64,000 nucleotides of DNA. Source: Salvia splendens (lineage: Eukaryota; Streptophyta; Magnoliopsida; Lamiales; Lamiaceae). The stretch covers positions 10,215,901 through 10,279,900 of the forward strand of contig NC_056042.1 in assembly GCF_004379255.2 (NCBI RefSeq), read 5' to 3'. Shown here in pieces: positions 12,621-23,302 of this stretch (the stretch's first letter is position 1; every line of letters begins with the position of its first letter). Both the position numbers and the translations under genes were made by a program. A model generated the notes under the pieces. It was not told the origin of the DNA, searched no databases, and worked only from the letters and a program-made list of their open reading frames with translations.

Positions 12621-13840
12621 TCTAGTGTGTCTACTTATTAGTTCATTATTTTTTATATGTGCATTGCACGTTCATGTAGCTTTCATACCTAAAATGGGAT
12701 AGACTTAAGTAACATGGGACATATAGAGTAATTTCTAAGTTCTAACTATGAGAAAAGAATGTCAAAATTTGTAAAAATGTATCAAACCCACATGGATGAT
12801 GGTAGATTGGAAAGCTGGAAAAACAATTAAGAAAGAGGGAGAGAGAAATAGAGGGAGTTTTTATATGATATTAAAAACAAAAGTTAGGGAAGTCGAGAAG
12901 ACAAAGGATACTGGGAAAACTGTAGAAAATGAGATCTATTCCTAACATGTTTAAGACAGTTCCATACTATGTAACCATACTATTTTTTTTATTGATTTTA
13001 TGCATTTAGTATCGTGTCTGTTTTACGCTCTCTATGAACACAATCGTGGGAATTATATGACTAGGATAAACTATACATGGCTTTTTATCTCTAGGAACGT
13101 TCACATAGGCTAAGGCAGATGGACTATTATATTTTTCTGAAAAGAAAAATGACTCGCTTACGGTAAGGCGGGGGAGTAATTCATTTCAGGTTATATATAT
13201 TACCATACACATATTAGGCTAGTATATTGTGTTCGTTCCCTTCGTCCCACTCAAGATGTCTACATTCTTGAATGATACGGGATTTTAGTAATTGGTAGAG
13301 AAAAAAAGGTAGTTGAATATTTTAATGAGGAGAGTGTTGGTGTTACCGTAGCGAAAGACACGGAAAACAAACATATCCTTACAGATCTATTTAGGTGATT
13401 ATGTATTTGATTATAATTTCATGCAATTAAATCTAGATCTATAGATAAAACACATCAAAATCAAATTAACATGCTATTTGATGTAGAGATCGTTGACTGT
13501 TACCTTTTGATCCAAAATTGGATCGGCGTTGCTAGCTGAAACTCCTTAGAATCCTTGAGTTCTCGACCACGAATCATCCATTATATTCACACGTGCTTGA
13601 TTGTTCATCGGGTGGACGGATCTTGAAGAATCAATATAGTGAAGTGAGATCTTATGAGAACCACACAAAAACACGAGATTGTCTTGATCTAATCCTATGA
13701 ATTAGGATAAAACAAGAACAAATCCAAAACCCTAATCTCCCTAGAGCAAGGGCATGAAAATTGATGCAAGAGGGAGAGAGAGAAGGCCGACGATGACTAG
13801 GGTTTGGAGAGGTGGAAAGAGGGGGGAAGAGACGAGACCT
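12621..13840. other. Intergenic, AT-rich; no gene seen
   Basis: No coding signal. Near 13214 there is a relic resembling one end of a Stowaway element (CCCTTCGTCCCACTC). From about 13330 to 13840 a moderately GC-richer stretch, with the wording of plant LTR or leader sequence, may be an old LTR fragment that I cannot classify. Confidence 0.5.
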
Positions 13841-14019
13841 ATCAAATTATATGGAAAGATAACCAATCGGGTGGATCAGTTTGCAATTGTCATTGCGACT
13901 TGATCAAGGCGCTTCTCTCTCTTTCAAAAACTATTTATAATTCCCTAACATGCATCCTACTTTAAACAGTAAGCGGCAAGTACGGGGTCGATCCCTGATG
14001 AAGCTCGCAAGCTCGCAGG
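13841..14019 (-). repeat. Fragment of Athila-type LTR D
   Basis: This stretch resembles 49945-50115, sharing TTATATGG, GGTGGATCAGTT-like and CACTTGATCAAG-like blocks and AGCGGCAAGT..GGGTCGATCCC. It abuts the end of the unit 1 LTR at 14020, so it is either what unit 1 inserted into or a recombination partner. Confidence 0.6.
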
Positions 14020-15497
14020 TGTCGTGTTAAGCAAGGATGTATCCTACTGATCAGGATAGAAGTCCCAGCCAACCTGAACCTGGCATCGAAGATATTCCTC
14101 AACCCACTTCTACTGGCTAGTATAGTGGAGATAAGGGTCGAATCCCACAGAGATGGATGCACTTTGGGTAATTGTGGTGATAGTCTGGAGGGGTTTGGTT
14201 AGCTACAACGCTTGGGTTGAGATTCTACCTAGATAGGAATTAAAGGTGGTACTCTACTGACTGGGTGGTGTAAAAGTGATCGACATGCAGCTGTGCGTGA
14301 GAGTGGGGGACACGGTGTTTCAGGAACATGTGGAAAGTAGATAGTTACTATAAAAGGCTAAACGGAATATCAGAGAATAAGTGGTGGTTGGGTGGCTGCA
14401 CTATCAGATCTGAAGGGTACCAGCAGGAAAGCAAAGGATAAAAGTAAAAAGTAACTAAAAAGCAAAAGTGGTCCCAAACTTGGATGTGGATGTTGTCTTC
14501 TTCAACTTGTATGAACACAAATCAAACAAACTCAGGTTCCATAGATGAGATTACAGATCAACAACTTCACAATTCAGATCTACGATTTAACACACTAAAA
14601 TTCGAAGATTAAATGAGTGAAATCAAGAACTACATATACTGGACGACATGCAAGGTGGCAGAATAACGTAAACTCAGATTTCTCACCTAATCACTTCAGA
14701 AACTAAATCTAAACAGCAACTTAACTAACAATCACATGTCAAGCAACTCCAAATGAAATCATGCCCTTTAACACTTAGAAATTACCGCAAAAACTAGATC
14801 TAAGCTACCTAGGCAGAATGGAACAGATTTCGACCGAAAGAGATGCATAAAAAAAACTTTATTGCATAAAACGTTTGGATCACAACAAAATACTTCAAAA
14901 GCTAACAAGTACCGAAAATGCAACAGATCCAACGTAAGGAAACAAGTAAAGATTAACTAGGAAAGCGATTAAAGATTGTTTTGCTACTCCGGGCGATGAA
15001 ACTGCTACGACTACAGAATAAACTGGCTGGAATGATGGATGGCGAATCTCCAGCGGACTGATGGAACTTCAGGTGACCATGGCTGTGGCGAGGAATGAGA
15101 AGATCTTGGATTATGCTGAAGGAACTGAACTACCAAGAGAGAATACTCTAACTAAGTGTGAATGTCGATTTTGGTCCTCTTTTTCTCTCCAAGTGGCTTC
15201 CTTTTATAGGGAGGCCTGCTCTTGCTTTTTAGGGTAGACTCTCTTCGTGAAATGACTCTTTTACGCTCATTTGGTGGTTGATCCTTCCCAGCAATCCTTA
15301 TTCTCCATCTCGAGCCTTTTTGGCATGCATCCTGGTCAGTATTGCACCCTTCTGGCGCTCTTTTCACTTGAGTTATCCGAACCCTCTCGTACTGACTGTG
15401 ACCTTTTTTCTGCACACTTTAGCAACTGTTTTGCAGATGTAATCCAATTACGCACGTTATACTGACCAGTAACCAAGGCCTAGAATGCGACTTATCA
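14020..15497 (-). repeat. LTR B, unit 1 (3' LTR)
   Basis: In element orientation it starts TGATAAGTCG (complement of 15488-15497) and ends CGACA (complement of 14020-14024). It matches 25241-26694 and 40393-41823. A TATAAAAG-type promoter box lies near 15200-15209. The terminal boundary is uncertain by a few bases, because all three copies share a further CC(T) after CGACA. Confidence 0.8.
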
Positions 15498-16797
15498 AAC
15501 TGCTCACACTTACCACATGCTTGTCCTCAAACGTGAAGAACAAACAAAAAGAAATAAGTCGAATTCTAGCCTGGTTACACCCCTGACCGACTCTATCCTA
15601 AACTGAATTCTAAACTTTGACGCAAAGAAAAACACATACACGATGGACAAACACTTATAAACAGACACACAAGCACTTAAACACATTGATCGGGCTATTT
15701 TTTCAACCATCCCTCCCCTTGGGATCAGGTGCAATCTGGCCTTTGACAACCTTGAACTTATGCCGCCCCCCTTTTCCTTCCCAATCAGTATATCAGCTCG
15801 TCAAGATCACCCAAACTCTCGGCCAAACACCAGATTCGCTCAGTCACTCATTCCTCACCGGGGATGTTAGGACTGTCTTCTCTCAAAATACTGAAGCACA
15901 GATGCTTCGGACTCAGATCTCACGTGCAGCTCCTGAAGGGCTTTAAGGCTTGTAATGGGGCTATTGGTTTGTATTGTTTGGGGTTGATGTTCCTAAGGCT
16001 CTAAGGTTCAAAAACTACTACTTTATTTTGATGTGGGGGAACTGTGTGCATTTGGGCTCTTGGCTGTTGCTTCTTTTCGGCTGGACGTTTCTTGATATTG
16101 GACTCCAACTGGTCAGTAGCTTCTTTGTGGCTGCACCACCCTTATTCCTTCTTCCTTCTTTTTGTGGTCAAGTGTTTTCGACCATTTTCTTCAACATTTT
16201 TTATGTGGCTTCGCCACCCTTATTCCTTCTTATTTTTTAGACCTGGGATTTTTCCTGGTCGATTTTCTCCTTTCCCCTCGACTTCTTTCTCCAGTTGGTT
16301 TTTCCTGTATGTCCTCCTGGCCAGTCTCCTTCTTGCCTTATGCCTCGCACACACAGTCTTAGTGGTTAGTGGGTTATATCTGGGTATAGATTTGGCTAGA
16401 AAGAGGGGTTCTAAGGTATGGTTTGTTTTTGAATGGGGGGTTCCTACTACCTTCAGGACTTGCTACACGCGGTCACCTTACCCTAAGCATCATGTGGAAG
16501 CCACTCTTTTCTTTTCTAAATTGGTGGAAAGTGGTTCCACTTATAACTCACCATTTAAGAGGGCTTTTGTATCTGACTCTAAGGATGAGTTTTTCTCTCA
16601 TACTTGCATCATCTATACTGACTAGGAGATACTAAGCGGGGTGGTTTCCATTGTCCAGTGTGCCTTATCTCCCTCAATTTCCCTCATCATCAGTTCGAGA
16701 CAGTTGAGTTTTAAGCCCAATCAACACGTATATACAAATCCTAGACCTAGACAAACGCTAGCACTTACAATTAACACAGACCACACATATATACATG

Positions 16798-16886
16798 CCA
16801 TACTGGCCATTGTCTCCCCCTCCCACTTCACAAGTGTATGCCCTCAGATATGGCTGTGAAGTGGAAAATGGGAATGGCTAGTATGG
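16798..16886 (-). repeat. Two-tier stem-loop, unit 1 3' region
   Basis: The outer arms are CCATACTGGCCATT and AATGGCTAGTATGG, and an inner stem pairs CACTTCACA with TGTGAAGTG. Both tiers recur in units 2 (28038-28128) and 3 (38561-38650). Confidence 0.75.
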
Positions 16887-16941
16887 CCGACATACATGCG
16901 CATTAACAAAACATGAACAAAACATACTTAGTCTAAAACTT

Positions 16942-17177
16942 CTCACACTTAGACTATGCAATAGGCTAAGTGGGAGAGTTGAAGACTTAAACAGAACTCA
17001 ACAAACACAAACATATATATACATAAACTTCTCACACTTAGACTATGCAATAGGCTAAGTGTGAGTTAACATGCATACGAAAAGAAAAGAAACATATACT
17101 CATGCGCCAAAGTAGCAAACCCTGTACTTCTCACACTTAGACTATTGAATAGTCTAAGTGTTGTGAATGGGGTTTGC
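16942..17177 (-). repeat. Array of three 35-nt stem-loops (unit 1)
   Basis: The copies are at 16942-16976, 17031-17065 and 17130-17164. Each has an 11-nt arm CTCACACTTAG, a 5-nt variable arm, a 3-nt loop, and the matching 5-nt and 11-nt arms. The third copy has perfect 12-bp arms (17134-17160) and is enclosed by an outer stem, GCAAACC at 17115 with GGTTTGC ending at 17177. Centres are 89 and 99 nt apart. Function unknown; see findings. Confidence 0.85.
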
Positions 17178-17259
17178 AACACACATACTACACAAAATTA
17201 CTCTACCTAAAACAACAGAACAACAAATAAAATAAAAAAACTAAAACTGAAAAAGAAAA

Positions 17260-20197
17260 CTAACTGGTCAGTGGGGTGGTCACATATTCCTTCTGCTCCT
17301 CCGCGGACAGGGCTGGGTGCAGGTGGTTCCTCGGGTTCCTCTTCCTCAGTATCGGATTGATTCTCCTCAGACTCTGCGGTTCATCAGCACCTTCTTCCTC
17401 TGGCTCTTCTCCTTCCTTCTCGGTTATCTGTGGTTCATCATTCTGGCCTCCGTGGCTGCTTGTTCCAGCTCTCTTAACTGTCTTCTCTTTCGCTAACTCT
17501 TTCAGAATACTTTCCATCACATTCGTCAGACGGGTCAACTCCGCTCTGGCTTGCTTGTTCTGCTCTGTTAACTCTGCCACTGCCCTCTCTAGGTTTGCTT
17601 GCCTCTGAGCTTGAACCTGCGTGCCTTGTCCTGCTGCTACGCGTCCAGCAGGGATAGCTTCTTCACCCATGACATAAAAACGCAGGGCTCCTTCTCTGAG
17701 GTAGATAGTATTTGTGCGGACGAAGAAAGGCGTATCAAACGGGCCAGGAGGGTCCACCATATACAAGGGAGATAAACCTTCGGCCTCCAAACTAGTAATT
17801 TTGTTCCTCACGAAGGCTCCCAATATGTGGCAGATGGACAAATTTCTTGTAGGGTGTGTGGCAATGAGGTGGCATTGATAAGCGGTCCAGAACCCCAGAT
17901 GCACTCTCCTCCCGCGCTTGGCACACCAGAGGAGGTAGAGTTCCGTCATGGATGTCCGGACGGCCAAATTTGACTGCCCTAGCAGATTGAAGTCCTGGTA
18001 GAGTTGGACCAGGCGCAAGATGGGGTTGTTGAAATGAATGGAACGGGGTATGGTAGATGAAAACTGCCCTGCAGCTGGGTGAGTTAGTTCCACCCACGCT
18101 TCCTGGGGTTCAAATTCGATGTGCCTCCGGGGAATACCCCTCTCCATATTTCTCCATTCTGGCCCTATGGCCTCTTCTAAGCTACACATTCCCAATCTGA
18201 CCGTCCACTCGATCAATCTCATCCTCACTTCTCTCCCGAATACCCTAAAGGTTATGGACTCTTCATCCAGGTCAGTAGTGACCCTGAATCTAAAGGTGGT
18301 GAAAAATTCCTTTGCCAACCTAATAGGTATACTCGGGTCACTATTCTCCAACAACCAGTCGAAACCCAACGCACACAAATGTGACAAGAAAGGCTCACTG
18401 GCATTCAGTTCATCAAGAGAGGGGAAATAGAGTACCTTCCCGCTCTTAATCTGTTTGCTGCCATCGTCTTTATTATCGAATGCATCCTGAAGCTTTTTGG
18501 TACTTAAATGCTTCATGTCTTCTATTAGCTCGTCAGTGAGCTCCACTTTCCAACGCCAGTACTTCAATCTTTCCACCGGAGGATGCATCAAGTCACGATG
18601 GTTGTGTGGGAGCTGCTTTTCACCATACTCCTCGTCTTCTAGGGAGACGTCACTGTCTGACTCCGATTCCTCAGTGGCAGTGTACTCACTGTGACTCGGC
18701 TCCCTTCGGCGCGGTGGGGCCCTTTGATCTGGTTCTGTGATGACAATGCCAGTGTTGACCGTGCGTTGCTTCTTGCTGCTTGGCTTCTTCTTAACAGGGG
18801 CTTTCCCTTTCCTTTTCCTTTCCTTGCGGTATCTGTCCTCATCTCCGTCTTCATTATCCTCCAGTCTCTCCTCTGTTGGTGTCGAAAGCTCCTTCTGGGC
18901 AGTAGGCTGGGTCTCCACGCGGATATGGGTACTGTCATCTACTGGCTCTGCGTGACCTACTGACTCTGATGCGAGGTCCAGACCCTCAGCCATCTTGTCA
19001 GTTTCCTCTCTCTGGTCACTCGGCGTGGGTGAGACCACTTCGGTTGCTGTCGAGGCATCTTTCAAGTTGGTAGCTGACAAGGATTCCTCCCCAGGTTTTG
19101 TAGGAGTAGCCCTTTCTTCTTCACTAGAGATCTCCACTGCACTTGCTGCCGTGTTTGTTCCTGCCTTGCTGGATGTCCATTTCCCGAGGCATCTTTGGGA
19201 TACTCTCTTTGGCTTCGGCCGTTCTGCCTTCGGATCTTCCTTCAACACCAATTTTCTTTTAACATCTTTCGGTTTCAACACTGGTGGTACCACCTGCTCT
19301 GGTTCCGCTGGTTGTACCTCGGTCTCCTTCTCCTTGATGTGTGTATCACTCTCCCCTGCTTCTGGCTGAGGGGTCACTGACTTCGGCTCTTCATCTTCGG
19401 TATGTTTCTCTTCCACCTTGTCTCCTGGTTGGTGGGCTATGCCTTCTGAGTCGCTTACCGTGCTAACTTCTTCACCTCCTCCTACTGCCTTTGATGCGAG
19501 GTCCAGACCCTCAGCCATCTCGGCAGTGCCATCTTCCATCCTGGTCACCTCATCTAAAAGCGCCTCAAACTCCTCATCAGTCATAAGGCCCTGCTTTCTA
19601 GCCGTTTCGTTCAGATCTATCTCAACTCTTACCATTTCTTGGGAAACAGGCGCCGCGACCGGTGTTCTCTCTGATTCATCCTCTTCCCCCTGGCTCTTCG
19701 GCACCTCGCTTTCTTTCCCTTAAGTTTCCTCTAGGTCCGAGTCATAATTAGGCAGAAAGAGGGTCAACATCCATTGGTTCGATTTGTTGGTAAGTTGGGG
19801 AGGGTTTCAAGGATTCTGACGGTGCGGTCGTCGAGGGAGATTTCTTTTCTGGTGGGGTTGTTGAGGAAGTCGGAATGGAGATTGGTGGGTGCACCGTGGG
19901 CTGAACATTTGTTTCTGGGTTTGGTACTACCGGGGTTCCTCCGGTCATGCTCGATCTACCTCCGATTTGGCTAAAACCCGCCAACGCAGGCGCCCAATCT
20001 TTATTCGAGTCCTGCTGCCTTAGGAACTCCGCCAGTACGTTCAAGGGAACCATCGCTGGAGCCTGAGGAATCGGCTCTTGTGGTTGTGGGCTTGGCGGCC
20101 GCTCTTCAGTCGGCGGTTGTAATTCTGGGGTTTCATCTCGGAGGATTGAAAGGGGTTTCTCCGCGGCTTATTTTCTGGCCATCTTCTTCTTCCCCAT
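17260..20197 (-). pseudogene. ATHILA ORF-1-type extra protein gene of unit 1 (long open frame 17260-19704)
   Basis: This gene lies downstream of integrase, the place of the so-called env-like gene in Athila elements. The probable ancestral start is the ATG at 20195-20197, by comparison with unit 3. An in-frame stop follows after nine codons, and one frameshift lies near 19720-19748. The rest is open for 814 codons (first predicted codon is GTG, so not a real start). The protein has an acidic low-complexity N-terminal half with LNETARKQGLMTDEEF, a basic nuclear-signal-like segment KRKGKAPVKKKPSSKKQR (about residues 291-311), a globular domain (about 371-680) with LRLVQLYQDFNLLGQSN and TELYLLWCAKR, and a C-terminal coiled coil (about 698-735). 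I see no signal peptide or membrane segment, which argues against an envelope role. Family assignment is from remembered ATHILA ORF-1 patterns. Biochemical function is unknown. Confidence 0.75.
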
Positions 20198-20863
20198 GGT
20201 TTGAGTCGGTGGTTTTTTTGGTGAATTTTGGTGGTAGTGTGGGTGTTGATTTCGTGAATAACGGGGGGTATTTTGGAAGAGAGAATGCAGGTAAGGGTTT
20301 GTGAGGTAAGGGGAATGGGCGGTTGGCGTTTTAGAGTTGAATGGAGCAGTTGAAGGTTTTAACCGGCAATAGGCAGTTTCCAGGTCACGCCGCTTCGTGC
20401 GGGAGACGGTTGGGAGCGCTGCCTTCTGATTGGACGTCGCATGTCCTGTCTCTGCACCACGCACCCTCCCAGTCAATGTCCTCTCCTACAAAGCTGCACC
20501 AAACACCAAATTCAAATTTCACCCTATCCTTTTCCAAATCCCACCCTTAACATTTTCCCCCCATATTTTCTAAGTATGGAAACAAAGTAAAAAGGACACT
20601 TAAATACAATTTGGAATTTCACCGAATTGGTATTCTTGTGGTCAGTACGTACTCCAAATTAATATTTAAGGTCCGAAAATATTTTTAGATTTTAATTTTT
20701 AATTGGATGCAGAAATTAAACTATTAACTACCGAGTATTTACAATATTTACATTTTACTCTAGGTAATTTGGAATTCTATTTGGCCAGCATATGCAAACT
20801 TAGCCAAAAAGAAAACTAGCCTAGTGGAACTCCAAATTCCCATCCTACTGGTCATTACGAGAC
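20198..20863 (-). other. Spacer between integrase and extra ORF, unit 1
   Basis: A 0.67-kb AT-rich stretch with no frame. It probably holds the leader or splice region for the downstream ORF. The same spacer occurs in units 2 (31346-31985) and 3 (34707-35336). Confidence 0.55.
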
Positions 20864-21539
20864 CTAAGTATTTGATTGTAGTGGAATCTCTTCCACTACA
20901 CACACATCCGTATTATCCCTAAACACTTTCAGCCTATGTCCATTTACGATAAATGGTTCAGAGTTAGGAGTACTCCCTGAAATCTCCACTGCTCCATTAG
21001 AACGGAGTGCAGTTATTACATATGGTCTGGTCCACTTCGACTTGAGCTACCCAGGCATTAGCTTCTATCTGGACTGGAAGAGTAGTACTTTCTGGCCAAC
21101 ATGGAGATCTTTGGTCCTTAGATTTCTGTCGTGCCACAATTTAATTCTCTCTTTATACCACATGGCAGAATCGAACGACTCCAATCTAAGTTCCTTTAAC
21201 TCCTGTTGCTGCAGCTTCCTTTCATCCTCACAGGCCTTAGCATCCATATTAACTTGCTGTACTGCCCAGTATGCTCGATGTTTGATCCCCATTGGTAAAT
21301 GGCACAACTTCCCAAACACGATTCTGTATGGGGAAATTCATATTGGCGTTTTGTAGGCTGTCTGGTACGCCCACAGAGCATCTTCTAACCTCACACTCCA
21401 GTCCTTCCTGGAAGGGTTGACAGTTTTTTCCGGAATGCTCTTTATCTCTCGGTTAGAGATCTCCGCTTGACCGTTCGCTTGTGGGTGGTAGGGGCTAGAT
21501 AATCTGTGGTGAATACCTTAATTCTTCATCAAGGCTTCG
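20864..21539 (-). pseudogene. Athila integrase C-terminal fragment, unit 1
   Basis: The minus-strand translation matches the end of the unit 3 integrase: [76 protein letters not shown], and an end VEEIPLQSNT with stop at 20864-20866. It begins abruptly at 21539, the position matching 34019 of unit 3, where the plus-oriented LTR starts. Stops and shifts break it. Confidence 0.85.
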
Positions 21540-22946
21540 TGATAAGGCTAATTTCATGCATTGATTAAAGGGTTGAATTCATGCATTTACGGGGTCTAAC
21601 ACATTTGTTTAAGCCAGGTGTGTAGAAAGTTTCGCCAGGTCCAGGAAGAAAGAAGGACGATTGCATGGCGAAGGGAATCGGCGATAAAAGTGAGCAATAT
21701 GGAGAAAAATGACTAGACGGAGGAAGCAGCGAAGCTGAAGGGCAGAACTGAGATTTCTGCGAAGGCTTCTAGAAGATCCTCCGCGCCTATATAAGGGAGA
21801 GAGCATGCAGAAAAGGGGAGAGTTTTTTTCGGCTCCTTAGGTTTTATTTTGGCTCTCTTAGCTCACTTACTTCTACACACTTGGGGGGATGTCCGGGAAG
21901 TTGTAGGGGATTACAGGTTTCACTTTTTTGTTTGTTGTTGGGTAACACCGTCCTTGCGTAGGGCGAAGATACAATTTATCGCTTTCATTTCATTCCGTTG
22001 CTGTGAATTTCACCGAGATTCGCTGTTCGAAGCTCAGCTATGTTTTTCTGAAGAATTATCGTGGATTTCTGCAATTTCTGTTTTCTGATATGGTGATGTT
22101 TATCTTGAGTATGAATGATGTTTCATTTATGAGCTCGTAGTTATTTACTCAATTGGATGCTTTCGCATTTGCTTGTCGAATTGGAGTAGAATCGTTGATG
22201 AATGTTGTTGATCAGAACAGATTTGTTGAATTAGAGTTTATGGAGTTGATTTTGGTGGTAGTTGGGTTCGGATTGCTTGGATCCGTAGTTTGATGCCTCA
22301 TTTCCGTGTCTTTATTTCCTTTCGTCTAGCATATGTAGATCTGTTTTATTTCCGGCTAATCACAAGTTTCCGACGTCCGAACTTTTACATTTTGTTTGAA
22401 TCTGGAAATCTACTCTGTTTTCTTCATATTCGTGTTTGAATTAGTAGGAAAAGCATGTCGATGTTAGTTAAATTCATAGTTCGTTAGTTGCAGCTTTTCA
22501 TCCGTACTCTACTGTTTTAGGGAGATGGTCCCCACTGCTTGCATTTTTTCTGTCTAGCTAATTTAGGTAGTTGTTTACTAGGTCAAGGAAATTTGTTTGA
22601 GAGATTGAAGTTACGAATATGTTCCATGCCTGCATGATGTTTTCCGTTTCCTAGGTCTAGTGTCATATTTTCTTCCTGAGTCTAGTAATAGTTTACCTCA
22701 ACCAAAAATTGCGTGGCAGCAGCCAATTCCCTTGCCAGAATCTCCCAAATGCTTTCTTACGCATCCATCTTCGTGGGATCGATCCCTACTTCCCTGTACT
22801 AATTCATAGTATAGCGGATTGAGGGTTTTGAATGAGGAATTTGTGTGTCCAACGACTGAGACTTCTGAGATCCTCTGAGTTCCTACACCTCGTGATCTAG
22901 TGGATTCTCTAGACTTGAGAAGCCTGACCTAGCATAAAAGCACACA
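21540..22946 (+). repeat. LTR A, 5' copy
   Basis: It starts TGATAAGGCTAATTTC and ends AGCACACA. It aligns along its length with 45041-46532. A TATA box CTATATAAGG lies at 21787-21796, and transcription would start shortly after. The end was placed where the two copies stop matching (AAAAGCACACACG). Confidence 0.82.
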
Positions 22947-22970
22947 CGGTTCCGAGAAAGCACTTTCAAA

Positions 22971-22988
22971 TGGCGCCGTTGCCGGGGA
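22971..22988 (+). other. Primer binding site, tRNA-Asp type
   Basis: TGGCGCCGTTGCCGGGGA is the 18-nt complement expected for the 3' end of plant tRNA-Asp, the primer known for Athila elements. It starts 24 nt after the LTR end, a larger spacing than in the Tekay element of this window. Confidence 0.88.
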
Positions 22989-23302
22989 TGGATGGCGTAG
23001 TTTATGATTGTGTTTAGAGATTTTGGCGTATATAGTTTTGATTTGTTTTTCTTTCTCTTTATTTGCAGTTTATGAGCAGAGACTCAAGGCTTGGACACTA
23101 GGGTAACTAATCTGGGTGGAGGAACGATCGGTTCACTTGGCAGGTCAAGGACACAACATCTACGGTCACCACCAGATCGGGATTATCTACGGGAGATCCA
23201 TTTCCGTTTGGTTCGGGAAGTGACGACGATTGGAGTTCGTCAGGAAAGGAGGATCCCAAGTCAACTTCAGAAACATATACATAGGGGGCAGAGATTAGAG
23301 AC

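Larger units (their letters stand above)
15498..17259 (-). other. 3' noncoding region of Athila unit 1
   Basis: This lies between the ORF stop and the LTR. It carries, in element order, the 35-nt stem-loop array, a larger stem-loop (16798-16886), a purine-rich stretch with a GTGGC-GAA-GCCAC hairpin (16205-16217), and the conserved TAAGTGTGAGCAGTT just before the LTR. The opposite strand shows hydrophobic phenylalanine-rich ORFs (15974-16240, 16044-16625). I treat them as by-products of the purine-rich sense strand. Confidence 0.7.
14020..21539 (-). mobile_element. Athila-lineage unit 1 (3' half of a retrotransposon)
   Basis: Read on the minus strand, from 21539 down to 14020: integrase C-terminal part, spacer, ATHILA ORF-1-type gene, a 1.7-kb noncoding region with stem-loops, then the 3' LTR. 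The 5' half (LTR, PBS, gag, protease, most of RT) is absent: the plus-oriented LTR at 21540 cuts the integrase. Units 2 and 3 have the same order, so this is a true element layout and not chance. Confidence 0.82.

Noticed and set aside
16044..16625. 193-codon hydrophobic ORF on the plus strand as a membrane protein gene
   Set aside because: It is antisense to a purine-rich noncoding part of Athila unit 1. Related ORFs in units 2 and 3 lose the frame at different places.
16942..17177. Regularly spaced palindromic repeats as a CRISPR array
   Set aside because: The units are hairpins in the 3' region of a plant retroelement, with only two or three copies, unequal spacers that are homologous between units, and no cas genes.
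22971..22988. tRNA gene suggested by tRNA-like bases
   Set aside because: Only the complement of a tRNA 3' end is present, next to an LTR. It is a primer binding site; the same holds for 4409-4420 and 55981-55999.
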